From positions 62,001 to 126,000 of the forward strand of contig NZ_JSEO01000009.1 of the NCBI RefSeq assembly GCF_001624705.1: 64,000 nucleotides of DNA, given 5' to 3'. Below the pieces are notes generated by a model. That model had not been told where the DNA came from. It was given only the letters and a program-made list of their open reading frames with translations, and did no database searches. This DNA comes from Marinomonas sp. SBI8L (lineage in GTDB: Bacteria; Pseudomonadota; Gammaproteobacteria; Pseudomonadales; Marinomonadaceae). The translations under genes and the position numbers were made by a program. Within the stretch, counting starts at the first letter, position 1. Each line of letters begins with the position of its first letter. This document shows positions 1-8,963 of this stretch, in pieces.

Positions 1-2
1 AA

Positions 3-662
3 AATGTACCTTTTGTCATGATCACCAGCCGTGGTGATAAAGATCATGTGGTTGAAGCTGTTAAAACGGGCGTGACAGATTACCTAGGTAAACCTTTTTC
101 CAGTGAGCAACTGGTAAATAAGATAGTGTCAGCGGCGAAAAAGCATAATTTAGACTCCGCTTTGATGGCCAAAGGGGCACGGGGTTCTGGTGCTGAAAAA
201 GAAGTATTGGATAGCTTAACAAAAGCGGCAACAGGCTCTGGTACTAAAGGTATGACAAGCCATACTTCTGGTTCTTTAGATGTGCTACTAGGTGGGAAAA
301 GTCCTAAAGCAGCGACTGTCACTAAACCTAAAATTACGCATCCTAAAGTCACGACCAAAGACGTTAAAGTGCCTAGCATGGTACGTTTTGCTGGTAAGCA
401 GTTTAGAACTATGGTTATTCAGTTTAGCTGTACTGAAGCCAGTCTTTTGATTAAGAGTGATGATGTTATTCCAAGCGTATTGGATCAAGCTGTATTAGAT
501 TTAGAATTCAAAGGTAAGGTAAACCGCCTGAATTATTATGTTCAAGGTGTGGCAACCACTGAGAAAAAACCAACCTCATCCTTTTTAACTGTGACATTAG
601 GGTTAATTGATCAGGATGCAGAGAAAGAAAGCTTTATCAAAGCCTTGTTTGAAAGCTTGTAG
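3..662 (+). CDS. Response regulator, 3' part (5' end outside window)
   Basis: The reading frame is open from the left edge, so the gene begins upstream; the first ATG inside (position 18) lies within a conserved domain and is not a real start. The first ~40 residues are the end of a CheY-type receiver: a TSRG segment carrying the conserved Ser/Thr, then YLGKPF with the conserved lysine. A Ser/Thr/Lys-rich linker follows, and then a C-terminal ~95-residue segment of alternating beta strands that could be a PilZ-like or other effector domain; I cannot name it firmly. It converges on phoR across a hairpin. The phospho-acceptor aspartate would lie outside the window. Confidence 0.8.
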   Translation, partial: NVPFVMITSRGDKDHVVEAVKTGVTDYLGKPFSSEQLVNKIVSAAKKHNLDSALMAKGARGSGAEKEVLDSLTKAATGSGTKGMTSHTSGSLDVLLGGKSPKAATVTKPKITHPKVTTKDVKVPSMVRFAGKQFRTMVIQFSCTEASLLIKSDDVIPSVLDQAVLDLEFKGKVNRLNYYVQGVATTEKKPTSSFLTVTLGLIDQDAEKESFIKALFESL

Positions 663-713
663 AAGGTGTTGAGCTTTAAGAGTTAGGCTGAGAGACGACT
701 AGATAAAGAAACA

Positions 714-738
714 GTTAGCCCAAGCTATTTGGGCTAAC
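714..738. terminator. Hairpin between convergent genes
   Basis: Perfect 10-bp arms (GTTAGCCCAA and its complement) surround a 5-base loop. It lies between the stop codon of the response regulator and the 3' end of phoR, so it can serve both strands. The T-tracts are weak. Confidence 0.65.
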
Positions 739-747
739 TTACAAGAT

Positions 748-2079
748 TTAAGAGGCGTCTTGATCTATGGTTTCCAATTCTGGTGGACTTGATTCTCTTA
801 CCCGAGTACGAGGGAAGTGGCAGGAAAAAGTGCTACCAAAACCAAGCTGGCTACTAATATCTAACTTACTATCGTGATGGTGCAAGACATGCTTCACAAT
901 AGAGAGGCCTAAACCTGTGCCAGCCGTATCTGATCCTCTTCCTTTATCCACCCTAAAGAAACGCTCTGTTAAACGAGGAATAAACCTAGGATCTATCCCT
1001 AAGCCATTATCCTGTACACAGAAAACACCACCTTCTTTATTTACTTGCCAGCTAATATCTATCTCGCCGCCATCAGGTGAGTATTTTAAAGCATTTACAA
1101 CGAGATTAGAGAAGGCACTATAAAGCTCACTGTAACTGCCGAAAATAGCACTTTCCTCATCTGCATCCCAACTTAAGAAGTGCTCGCTTGTGGAAAAGAC
1201 TTTTGCTGAATCACAAATTACTTGAATAAGGTCACTGACATTATGCCATTGGTCTGAATCTGCTCTTTGGTTACTCTCCAAGCGTGAAAGTAGAAGTAAG
1301 TCTTCAATCAGGAGCTCCATGCGATTAGATTGAGTACTCATATTCACCACGCCTTTTTGCATTCTCTCAGGCAAGGATTCCTTAAACATATCCAGTGTTT
1401 CTAGATAACCCTTGATCACAGTGAGAGGCGTTTTTAGCTCGTGTGAGGCATTGGCAACAAAGTCTTTACGCATTTGCTCAAGCAAGTGCAGACGCGTGAC
1501 ATCACGAACAAAAATGAGGTGGTCATTTTTTGAATAAAGCGTGGTTTGAAACTCTAAAAAAGTTCCTTCTTTAGCGGGTGATTGGATTACCAAAGGGTCA
1601 CCAAATCGCTTTTGGCTAAAGTAGCGGAAAAACTCAGGGGTACGAACAATATTAGTAAGAGGCTGGCTTCTATCTGTTGGTTTAACTAAGCCAAGTAAAT
1701 CTCCAGCAGAGGTGTTCCACCATTCTAGTCTGCCGGTGTTATCTGCCATGATAACGCCATCTTGTAATGCAGATGTTGAATCTTCAATTCTTGCTAGTGC
1801 TTGCTGCATGCGCTTTTTAGACTTTCTTTGCTTCTTTTGCAGTCGGTTAACTGCGTCAAAAACATCCCCCCAAATTCCAGAGGAATCCGGAGGTAGTGAG
1901 CGTCCAGAGCGGCGAATCCAGCTATGAAAGCGATAAAGTTCGTAATAATGCCAAGCTAACAGTCCTAAAGCATATATAAATAGTAAAGGGAAAGTTTGCT
2001 CGCTCATTGTGCCAATAAATAGGCAGGTGAAAAAACCAAGTAAAAGTTTAACTGTGGCGCTTTTCCAAACTGTCTTCAT
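748..2079 (-). CDS. phoR: Phosphate-regulon sensor histidine kinase PhoR
   Basis: Inner-membrane sensor kinase that phosphorylates PhoB when phosphate is scarce. Two adjacent hydrophobic segments (about residues 12-25 and 30-46) leave almost no periplasmic loop, as is usual for PhoR, which senses through the Pst transporter and PhoU rather than an outside domain. A PAS region follows (about 95-200). Then come the H-box ASHELKTP with His213, the N-box around NLVVNALKYSP, DNGLGI (357-362) and GTGLGLSI (387-394). The gene starts 6 bases after the phoB stop, so the two are co-transcribed. Length (443 residues) is typical. Confidence 0.93.
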   Translation of the reverse strand: MKTVWKSATVKLLLGFFTCLFIGTMSEQTFPLLFIYALGLLAWHYYELYRFHSWIRRSGRSLPPDSSGIWGDVFDAVNRLQKKQRKSKKRMQQALARIEDSTSALQDGVIMADNTGRLEWWNTSAGDLLGLVKPTDRSQPLTNIVRTPEFFRYFSQKRFGDPLVIQSPAKEGTFLEFQTTLYSKNDHLIFVRDVTRLHLLEQMRKDFVANASHELKTPLTVIKGYLETLDMFKESLPERMQKGVVNMSTQSNRMELLIEDLLLLSRLESNQRADSDQWHNVSDLIQVICDSAKVFSTSEHFLSWDADEESAIFGSYSELYSAFSNLVVNALKYSPDGGEIDISWQVNKEGGVFCVQDNGLGIDPRFIPRLTERFFRVDKGRGSDTAGTGLGLSIVKHVLHHHDSKLDISSQLGFGSTFSCHFPRTRVRESSPPELETIDQDAS

Positions 2080-2085
2080 ATAGTT

Positions 2086-2781
2086 TTAAGCCAAACGTTT
2101 GCTTGAAAATCGATAACCTGTACCTCTAACGGTTTGAATAAGGTAATCATGGCTATCTCCTATCGCCTTACGTAAGCGACGAATGTGTACATCGACAGTT
2201 CTTTCTTCAACGTAAACATTCCCGCCCCAAACCTGATCTAACAGCTGAGCTCTAGAGTAAGCTCTTTCTTGGTGAGTGATTAAAAACTTCAATAAACGAT
2301 ATTCAGTTGGGCCCATTTCTAAAGGTTTAGAGCCAATTGAAACTCTTTGGCTTAGAGGGTCAAGTTTTAGACCATCAACCTCAATCGGTTCATCAACACC
2401 CTGAGGGTGAGCACGACGTAGTACCGCCTTAAGGCGAGCAACTAACTCTCGTGGTGAAAAAGGCTTGGTGATGTAGTCGTCAGCCCCTGCTTCTAATCCT
2501 TGAATCTTATTGTCTTCTTCACTTTTTGCGGTAAGCATGATGACGGGAATTTCAGCTGTTAAAGCGTCTTTTTTAAGACGTCGTGTTAGCTCTATCCCAC
2601 TGCCACCAGGCATCATCCAATCTACAAGGATCAAATCGGGTCTATGGTCCACGATTATCTCGTAGGCGGTACGGCTATTATCCGCTTCAAGGTATTCATA
2701 ACCAGCCATCTCAAGAGCAATGGCAATCATTTCTCGAATTGATGATTCATCGTCAATTATTAATACTTTTTTACCGGTCAC
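2086..2781 (-). CDS. phoB: Phosphate-regulon response regulator PhoB
   Basis: OmpR-family transcription factor of the phosphate-starvation regulon. The receiver carries the acidic pair Asp10/Asp11, phospho-acceptor Asp54 (LVDWMMPGG) and Lys106 (TKPFS). The C-terminal winged helix (about 133-229) contains the recognition segment EERTVDVHIRRLRKAIG, which strongly resembles PhoB. The start codon is GTG at 2781, supported by an AGAGGA-type ribosome-binding site about 9 bases upstream. It is followed at once by phoR, and ubiA lies upstream on the same strand with an 82-base gap that should hold the phoB promoter. Confidence 0.95.
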   Translation of the reverse strand: MTGKKVLIIDDESSIREMIAIALEMAGYEYLEADNSRTAYEIIVDHRPDLILVDWMMPGGSGIELTRRLKKDALTAEIPVIMLTAKSEEDNKIQGLEAGADDYITKPFSPRELVARLKAVLRRAHPQGVDEPIEVDGLKLDPLSQRVSIGSKPLEMGPTEYRLLKFLITHQERAYSRAQLLDQVWGGNVYVEERTVDVHIRRLRKAIGDSHDYLIQTVRGTGYRFSSKRLA

Positions 2782-2826
2782 AGGATATATCCTCTTCTCT
2801 GGAACGGTTTAATTAAAACGATCAAT

Positions 2827-2852
2827 TGTGACAGTTTAGTTAAAATGTCACA
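2827..2852. promoter_or_regulatory. Inverted repeat upstream of phoB
   Basis: TGTGACA and TGTCACA face each other across 12 bases in the ubiA-phoB gap. The half-sites resemble the CTGTCA core of Pho boxes, but a canonical box has direct repeats 11 bp apart, which is not what is seen. It is a candidate control site for phoB only. Confidence 0.3.
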
Positions 2853-2863
2853 GATGACTTAAT

Positions 2864-3721
2864 TTAGTGTACAAAAAAGCCTGCGATAAAACCCAAAAAT
2901 ACACATAATCCTATGCGGTTATTATCTAAAAATGATTTAAAACAAGCAGATCGCTCTCTTTTTCTTGCTTGCCAAAACTGTTGAAAAAAGAGACCCGCAC
3001 AGACAAATAAACTCATAAAAAAGAAAGCGCCTAACTCTCTAATTACGCCTACCCAAACTAATAATGACAGGGTGAGTCCTTGTAACAAGAGAATAATAAT
3101 AAGGTCATATTGAGCAAACAGTATCGCAGTGGACTTGATACCAACCTTAAGATCATCGTTGCGATCGACCATGGCGTAATAGGTGTCATAAGCGATTGTC
3201 CAAAACACATTCGCCATAAATAGCATCCAAAGTTCGATATCAGTTAAAGCACCGCCTTGTGCCACATAGGCCATAGGAATCGCCCAAGAAAAGGCTAAGC
3301 CGAGAAACAACTGAGGTAAGTGGGTGACCCGTTTCATGAAAGGATATAATGCCGCAAGCCCTAATCCGACAAAGGATAAAAGAATCGTTTTTAGGTCAGT
3401 AAAAAGGACAAGAACAAAGCTGATGAGACAGAGTAAAGCAAAGAAACCAAGGGCTTCTTTCTCACTGACTCTACCAGAAGGCAATGGGCGACCTTTGGTT
3501 CGCTCAACAAAACCGTCAACTTTACGGTCGGCATAATCATTAATCACACAACCAGCTGAGCGCATAGAAAATACCCCAGCAATAAAGATAATAAGTAAGT
3601 GCCAGTCAGGAAAGCCATCAGCCGCTAGCCACAAAGCCCACAAAGTTGGCCACAAGAGTAAGAGGGTGCCGATAGGCTTATCCAGTCTAGCTAACTCTGC
3701 TAAAGCAATGACTTTACTCAT
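2864..3721 (-). CDS. ubiA: 4-hydroxybenzoate octaprenyltransferase UbiA
   Basis: Integral membrane prenyltransferase of ubiquinone synthesis; it attaches the polyprenyl tail to 4-hydroxybenzoate. The first Asp-rich motif is NDYADRKVD (residues 61-69), followed by KGRPLPSG. The second is YDTYYAMVDRNDD (178-190), matching the two Mg-diphosphate-binding motifs of the family. Several hydrophobic helices fill the rest, and 285 residues is normal. Its ATG shares one base with the TAA stop of ubiC, so the two are translationally coupled, which fits consecutive steps of the pathway. Confidence 0.95.
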   Translation of the reverse strand: MSKVIALAELARLDKPIGTLLLLWPTLWALWLAADGFPDWHLLIIFIAGVFSMRSAGCVINDYADRKVDGFVERTKGRPLPSGRVSEKEALGFFALLCLISFVLVLFTDLKTILLSFVGLGLAALYPFMKRVTHLPQLFLGLAFSWAIPMAYVAQGGALTDIELWMLFMANVFWTIAYDTYYAMVDRNDDLKVGIKSTAILFAQYDLIIILLLQGLTLSLLVWVGVIRELGAFFFMSLFVCAGLFFQQFWQARKRERSACFKSFLDNNRIGLCVFLGFIAGFFVH

Positions 3722-4305
3722 TATTCTTCCTTTAAATTTAAGAAGGGTTTGATTGCTGGAAAAAAGACTTCGTTGACCAGTATGCCTTGGCCATATTGAT
3801 AAAAAACAGAACGTCTAGCCCAAGTTGGTTCGTTTATATGGGAAAACAAATTTGCTGGTAGTTGAGAGACTTCTATCTCTCCTCGTGTAAGGCCTTTATG
3901 CTTATAAAGAAAGCCTCCAAGAGGTTTGTTGCCTAACTTAGGCAAGTAGCGCCAATGGCCTCTTAATGACCTTGCAGGGATGATAGAGCGAGCATAGATA
4001 ATCGCCTGACCATCTACATTAAGTATTACCTCACGAATGCGAGCCGCTTCACGGGCTTTTAAATTAAGCTTTTTTCTTTCTCTTTGGGTGGTTTGGCCCC
4101 AAGTGTCCGAAATAACATCAACCGTTAACTTCCCTAGAGTTTGAATCTTAGCGGTCAAAGATCCTTGCTCGGCTAGCCAAGGGAAGATAAAGGCAGGAAT
4201 ATTTTTGCTGTGAGCATGGCTTAATGATGACCAAACATAATCAAACTGTTTGGTCGCTGTGAAGTTTAATCTTGGGTTGCTGTTTGGCTGATCAATCATC
4301 GACAT
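3721..4305 (-). CDS. ubiC: Chorismate lyase UbiC
   Basis: Cytosolic enzyme that splits chorismate to 4-hydroxybenzoate and pyruvate, the first committed step of ubiquinone synthesis. Family signatures seen are a central R-EVIL block, the RSIIPA strand, the KPLGGFLY segment and the late RGEIEVSQL motif with the conserved acidic residue. I use the ATG at 4305; a TTG one codon upstream is possible, and neither has a clear Shine-Dalgarno sequence. It overlaps ubiA by one base. The size is slightly above that of the E. coli enzyme. Confidence 0.9.
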   Translation of the reverse strand: MSMIDQPNSNPRLNFTATKQFDYVWSSLSHAHSKNIPAFIFPWLAEQGSLTAKIQTLGKLTVDVISDTWGQTTQRERKKLNLKAREAARIREVILNVDGQAIIYARSIIPARSLRGHWRYLPKLGNKPLGGFLYKHKGLTRGEIEVSQLPANLFSHINEPTWARRSVFYQYGQGILVNEVFFPAIKPFLNLKEE

Positions 4306-4387
4306 CAAAATAAGGATATTGTCCTAATAGTCTAAAAATTTAACCCGAGTTGAAGAAAAAAGAGTTTCCTATTGAGCTCTAAGTGGC

Positions 4388-5653
4388 CTAGTTGCCATTA
4401 ATTAAAGACACCATTAACTTAATATTCTCTGAGTTATCTTGCAGATCTTGATAAAGGCTTTGTAGCTGCTTCTGATCTAGACCTATCATATCTTGACTAG
4501 CTTGAGAAATATCTTCTTTATTCAACAGGTTATGACAAACACTTAACATTCTCGCTATGATGGCATTTTCTCCATCATAGGCCAAATTTTTACTATAACG
4601 AATGCCATTACAGATGCCTGCTGGTAATTCCCAGTGGCGAAGTAACCAAGCACCAATTTGCTCTCTGCTGAGTTTAAGTAGCTGTACTTCAACCAAGTTA
4701 GTTGGAAGGTGAGCGTTAATCTCAAGTTGGCGTGACAGGATATTAAAATGAGGCGGTAACACAGCCCCTATAGCGAGCAAACCAAAGTTATGCAGCAAGC
4801 CTGCTAGGTATGCATGCCCTAGCCTCGGGCGCTTTTTAGCCGGCATAGCTTTGACCATAGCTTCCATCAGTGAAGCGAAGGAAACGGCTTCTAGCCAATA
4901 GTTGTCATAATGGCGAGGGCCGTTCTCTGGTACTGCGAGTGCTTTCCCCATAGAAAGACCAAGTGCCAAGTTCATAACCATATCAAAGCCTAATACTCGA
5001 ATTATGGCATCTTCAACCGATTCAATCTCCCCAGGAGCCCCATAGTAAGGAGAGCTTGCCCAACTGACTACCTGAGCGGCCAAACTAGGGTCAAGGCTAA
5101 TCACTTCGCATAGCTCGTCAGTGCCAGCATTTTCATCAGCACATAAACGTATGATGCGCTGTGATGATGCTGGTAAAGGAGGGAGTTCAAGGGTTTCTTC
5201 TAAACGTTGACGAAGGCGAATGGATTGAAAGCCACCCAAAGCATTTAACATGCTTTTTTCATCTTGTTCATGATTCTCGACTTCTCTTTTAAGCTGGCCT
5301 TGAGGGATAGAGAAGTCGCCAAAATGACATTTTGAGCCTGAAAAAATCTTATTAATTTCTATGGCTTCAATGGCGTTAAACTTTGTGAGGTCTGTTTTTT
5401 TCAGAGATAGCTTTTTGATGTCCTTTAGGCTTTCATCGATATAGGTAATGACTTTGTGTGTATTGAGTAGTAAATCACTCGATACATTATAAGAATTTGT
5501 GGTCGCTAAACGACGTTTGCTGACTCGTGTAATCGCACCAATGTCGAGCATAGAATCAAATGGGAAAATTGCTTGAACCTTACCTGTGGAGTCCTGTAAG
5601 TGAACAATTTTAACCTTAAGGCTAGGTGTGATATCTGATTCTTGCTTGGTCAT
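4388..5653 (-). CDS. HDOD-domain regulator with degenerate YbaK-like N-terminus
   Basis: The C-terminal two thirds form an HDOD domain: LPPLPASSQRIIRLC, then SLDPSLAAQVVSWASSP and the IRVLGFDMVMNLALG helix. This non-catalytic HD-fold module is used in bacterial signalling. The N-terminal ~150 residues resemble the YbaK/aminoacyl-tRNA deacylase domain that precedes HDOD in related Pseudomonas proteins, but are too diverged to claim editing activity. The ATG at 5653 is chosen over a TTG three codons upstream. It stands alone between ubiC and the amino-acid transporter. Its biological role is unknown. Confidence 0.8.
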   Translation of the reverse strand: MTKQESDITPSLKVKIVHLQDSTGKVQAIFPFDSMLDIGAITRVSKRRLATTNSYNVSSDLLLNTHKVITYIDESLKDIKKLSLKKTDLTKFNAIEAIEINKIFSGSKCHFGDFSIPQGQLKREVENHEQDEKSMLNALGGFQSIRLRQRLEETLELPPLPASSQRIIRLCADENAGTDELCEVISLDPSLAAQVVSWASSPYYGAPGEIESVEDAIIRVLGFDMVMNLALGLSMGKALAVPENGPRHYDNYWLEAVSFASLMEAMVKAMPAKKRPRLGHAYLAGLLHNFGLLAIGAVLPPHFNILSRQLEINAHLPTNLVEVQLLKLSREQIGAWLLRHWELPAGICNGIRYSKNLAYDGENAIIARMLSVCHNLLNKEDISQASQDMIGLDQKQLQSLYQDLQDNSENIKLMVSLINGN

Positions 5654-5711
5654 AAATTTCAATTTGAGTCTAAGTATTATTAAGCAAGCAATTTACCAAA
5701 TATCGAAAAAC

Positions 5712-5738
5712 AAAAAAGCCCCTAAATGGGGCTTTTTT
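5712..5738. terminator. Terminator of the aap operon
   Basis: An 11-bp perfect stem (AAAAAAGCCCC with its complement) has a TAAAT loop. It follows the aapP stop on the minus strand, and the A/T tracts on both sides make it usable in either direction. Confidence 0.9.
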
Positions 5739-5763
5739 GTGCAATGGCTGCTTTTTTTCTCAA

Positions 5764-6543
5764 TTAGTGGTTCAAAATCTGACTTAAGAACAATTGAGTA
5801 CGGTCATGCTGAGGGTTTTCAAAGAATTCGTGTGGCTCATTCGCTTCAACGATTTCACCGGCATCCATGAAGACAACACGGTCAGCAACAGTTTTTGCAA
5901 AGCCCATCTCGTGAGTTACACAAACCATTGTCATACCTTCATCAGCTAGCTGAATCATTACATCTAGTACTTCCTTGATCATCTCAGGGTCAAGTGCAGA
6001 TGTTGGCTCATCAAATAGCATGATGCGTGGCTTCATACAAAGACCGCGGGCAATCGCAACACGTTGCTGCTGACCACCAGAAAGCTGACCTGGGAATTTA
6101 TTCGCCTGGTTAGCAATTTTTACACGTTCAAGATAATGCATGGCCATCTCTTCAGCTTCTTTCTTAGGCATCTTACGAACCCAGATAGGCGCTAAAGTCA
6201 GGTTTTCTAAAATCGTTAAATGTGGGAATAGATTAAAGTGCTGGAACACCATACCCACATCTTTACGGATAGCTTCGATGTTTTTCAAGTTATCGTTCAT
6301 CTCAATGCCGTCAACAATGATAGAACCCCTTTGGTGTTCTTCAAGACGGTTGATGCAACGAGTCATAGTTGATTTACCTGAACCTGATGGTCCACAAACA
6401 ACGATACGCTCGCCTTTTTTGATACTGAAATCGATATTTTTAAGTACGTGGAAATCACCGTACCACTTGTTTACATCTTTAAATTCGATAATTGCTTTTT
6501 CGCCCGGCTCAAGCTGAGCGAGTGCCATATTGTGTTCTGTCAT
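5764..6543 (-). CDS. aapP: General L-amino-acid ABC transporter ATPase AapP
   Basis: Cytoplasmic ATPase subunit of a polar/general amino-acid importer. Walker [10 protein letters not shown] (51-59), Q-loop at [10 protein letters not shown], signature LSGGQQQR (154-161), Walker B IMLFDEP and the H-loop CVTHEMGFA are all present. The sequence matches the GlnQ/AapP/BztD class. The ATG at 6543 has a GAGG ribosome-binding site 9 bases upstream and lies 21 bases after aapM. It is the last gene of aapJQMP, followed by a strong terminator. Confidence 0.93.
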   Translation of the reverse strand: MTEHNMALAQLEPGEKAIIEFKDVNKWYGDFHVLKNIDFSIKKGERIVVCGPSGSGKSTMTRCINRLEEHQRGSIIVDGIEMNDNLKNIEAIRKDVGMVFQHFNLFPHLTILENLTLAPIWVRKMPKKEAEEMAMHYLERVKIANQANKFPGQLSGGQQQRVAIARGLCMKPRIMLFDEPTSALDPEMIKEVLDVMIQLADEGMTMVCVTHEMGFAKTVADRVVFMDAGEIVEANEPHEFFENPQHDRTQLFLSQILNH

Positions 6544-6564
6544 TTGAAAGGCCTCAAAAAAATT

Positions 6565-7665
6565 CTAGTTCCGCTTGTGTCCGGTTTCTAATTTACGCTC
6601 AATTGTCATACTGTAACGAGACATGCCAAAGCACGCTGCCCAGTAAATAAAGCCAGCAAAAGCATAACCTTCAATCGTTGTTCCTAACCAGTTCGAGTCG
6701 TGGGTCGCTGCTTGAATCCTACCTAATAGGTCAAACATACCTACAATATAAACTAGAGTGGTGTCTTTAAATAAGCCAATGAAGGTGTTTACGATACCAG
6801 GAATAACTAGCTTCAATGCTTGTGGCAAGATTACCAAAATCATTGACTGCCAGTAAGTTAGGCCCATAGCATCAGCTGCTTCATATTGACCTTTTGGAAT
6901 CGCTTGTAAACCACCACGTATTACTTCCGCCATATAAGCTGCAGAGAATAGGGTGATACCAATCAATACACGCATTAACTTATTAAAGTTCATACCATCA
7001 GGTAGGAACAATGGAATCATTACAGATGCCATAAATAAGATAGTGATCAGAGGTACTGCACGAATCGTTTCAATGAAAACGATACAAACAGACTTAGCAA
7101 TTGGCATGCTAGATTGACGACCTAATGCTAGAAGTACTCCCAACGGGAAAGAAGCAACAATACCTACAACACCTAAAAGTGTTGTTAGGAATAAACCACC
7201 CCATAAAGAAGTTTCAACGATTTCTAGTCCAAAGACTCCGCCAGCAAATAGGAAATAAGCAACAACAGGATAAACAGCAATGATCCCGATTGATAAATAC
7301 AGCTTATTTACAGCTTTTACTGCGAACATTGCAATCAAGACAACTAGCAGAATCAAGGCTAGATTAATTCGCCACGTTTCTTCTGCTGGGTACAGGCCAT
7401 ACATAAACTGTTCAAAGTAAACACCAATGAAAGCCCAACATGCACCGCCTGCTGTACAGGCCGCTTTTGATTCACCTCCAAATGTTGCATTTACAACACC
7501 CCACTCTACAACAGGTGGGATAAGCAAGTACAAAACGTAAAAGCTGAATAAAGTTAAAAATATATTGAGTGGGGACGACAATAAGTTTTGACGTACCCAT
7601 GCCACTGCACCAACAGAATTTACTGGTGGTGGAAGGCTTGGAGATGGTTGAAATATCTTCGCCAT
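6565..7665 (-). CDS. aapM: Amino-acid ABC transporter permease AapM
   Basis: Inner-membrane permease subunit. The C-terminal half is a His/Glu-type permease domain with many helices and the EAA-like loop AAYMAEVIRGGLQAIPKGQYEAADAMG, broken here into its recognisable halves AEVIRGGLQAIP and QYEAADAMG. The long N-terminal hydrophobic extension is characteristic of AapM/BztC rather than of short GlnP-like permeases. I choose the ATG at 7665: an AGGGGG ribosome-binding site lies just upstream, while an upstream TTG at 7686 would overlap aapQ. It pairs with AapQ to form the channel. Confidence 0.92.
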   Translation of the reverse strand: MAKIFQPSPSLPPPVNSVGAVAWVRQNLLSSPLNIFLTLFSFYVLYLLIPPVVEWGVVNATFGGESKAACTAGGACWAFIGVYFEQFMYGLYPAEETWRINLALILLVVLIAMFAVKAVNKLYLSIGIIAVYPVVAYFLFAGGVFGLEIVETSLWGGLFLTTLLGVVGIVASFPLGVLLALGRQSSMPIAKSVCIVFIETIRAVPLITILFMASVMIPLFLPDGMNFNKLMRVLIGITLFSAAYMAEVIRGGLQAIPKGQYEAADAMGLTYWQSMILVILPQALKLVIPGIVNTFIGLFKDTTLVYIVGMFDLLGRIQAATHDSNWLGTTIEGYAFAGFIYWAACFGMSRYSMTIERKLETGHKRN

Positions 7666-7675
7666 GATTCGCCCC

Positions 7676-8851
7676 CTAGCGCTCAATTAATGACATTTTT
7701 TTGTTATACCAGTTCATGAATATCGAAATAGTCAAACTTAATGTTCCGTAAACCAGCATACAAAGCCCAATGTTTTCAATCGCTTGACCTGTTTGGTTCA
7801 GCGTTGTACCCATAACCACAGCAACTAATTCTGGGTATGCAATTGCAGCCCCAAGTGATGAGTTTTTCGCTAAGTTAAGGAATTGGCTAGTAAGTGGAGG
7901 AATGATAACGCGTAGCGCTTGAGGCAAAACAATTAAACGTTGTGTCAAACTGTCTTTAAGACCTAAAGAACGAGCTGCTTCAGTTTGTCCCCAGTTTACA
8001 GACAAAATACCTGCACGCACTATTTCAGCAATAAAGGCACCTGTATAGGTAGAAAGTGCAACAAGTACTGCAACAAATTCTGGGGGTAGAACCATACCAC
8101 CTTTAACGTTAAAACGACTTTTTTGAGGAAGATCGAATTCAATAGGGAAGCCAGATACAACCAAAGCGAGTAGGGTAATGACTATGATTAGGCCTAGAGA
8201 GGACCAATAAGCTGGAAACCAAAGACCTGTAATAGTTTGACGCCTTTTCGCCCAAATAATTAGTGCAATAGATGCAATAATCGATATAACAAAGCCTGCG
8301 ATAACAATACCAAAACCATCTTGAAAGATAGGGTTTGGAGAGTAGATACCACGTTTGTTTAGGAAGAAGTCACCGAAGATTATACTGTTTTTGGGTATAG
8401 GCAAGGTTGCTAGAACCGCAAAATACCAGAAAAACATTTGCAGCAATAATGGAATATTACGCAGCGTTTCAACATATACCGTTGCTAAGCGCGCTACTAA
8501 CCAGTTATTAGAAAGACGAGCTAAGCCCATCACAACACCAATAATAGTGGCTAATATAATACCCATTAAGGAAATAACGACGGTATTAATCAGAGCAACA
8601 ATAAAGGCGCGTCCATAGGAATCGGCTTCAGTGTACTCAATAAGGTGGATAAGAATGGGAAATCCAGCAGGTTGGTTTAAAAATTCAAAACCAGTGGAAA
8701 TACCTTGATTTGCTAAGTTGGCTTGTAAGTTACTAAATAGGTAATAGCTTACGAAAACAACCACAGCTAGAAGCACAACTTGAAAGATAATGGCGCGGGT
8801 GCCAGCATCATTCAAAAGGCTTTTATTACTTGAAGTAGTATTATCGCTCAT
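7676..8851 (-). CDS. aapQ: Amino-acid ABC transporter permease AapQ
   Basis: Second permease subunit, 391 residues. An N-terminal helix (about 20-42) and long extension precede the permease domain. The EAA-type loop reads AFIAEIVRAGILSV followed by GQTEAARSLGL. It is the larger AapQ/BztB-like partner of AapM. Its TAG stop lies 10 bases before the aapM start. A 112-base gap containing a hairpin separates it from aapJ, which usually means less permease than binding protein is made. Confidence 0.92.
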   Translation of the reverse strand: MSDNTTSSNKSLLNDAGTRAIIFQVVLLAVVVFVSYYLFSNLQANLANQGISTGFEFLNQPAGFPILIHLIEYTEADSYGRAFIVALINTVVISLMGIILATIIGVVMGLARLSNNWLVARLATVYVETLRNIPLLLQMFFWYFAVLATLPIPKNSIIFGDFFLNKRGIYSPNPIFQDGFGIVIAGFVISIIASIALIIWAKRRQTITGLWFPAYWSSLGLIIVITLLALVVSGFPIEFDLPQKSRFNVKGGMVLPPEFVAVLVALSTYTGAFIAEIVRAGILSVNWGQTEAARSLGLKDSLTQRLIVLPQALRVIIPPLTSQFLNLAKNSSLGAAIAYPELVAVVMGTTLNQTGQAIENIGLCMLVYGTLSLTISIFMNWYNKKMSLIER

Positions 8852-8904
8852 CTTGGTTCAGGCAATCGAAATGCTCGTCAGATGTGTAAAGAAAGGGGGG
8901 AAAG

Positions 8905-8934
8905 ATTCAGCAGCTCAAAGCAGAGCCGCTGAAT
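8905..8934 (-). promoter_or_regulatory. Intercistronic hairpin between aapJ and aapQ
   Basis: ATTCAGCGGCTC pairs with GAGCTGCTGAAT around a 6-base loop (12 bp with one G-U pair), just after the aapJ stop. No long T-run follows directly. Such hairpins commonly protect binding-protein mRNA or attenuate read-through; which applies here is inference. Confidence 0.6.
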
Positions 8935-8963
8935 AGATACCCGAAGCAGGTAGCTTGTAGGTA

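Noticed and set aside
2827-2852. A classical Pho box or CRP site upstream of phoB
   Set aside because: Spacing fits neither the 11-bp Pho repeats nor the TGTGA-N6-TCACA pattern; only a generic inverted repeat is reported.
6140-6517. 125-codon frame on the plus strand across aapP
   Set aside because: Shadow of a strongly conserved ATPase gene on the other strand.
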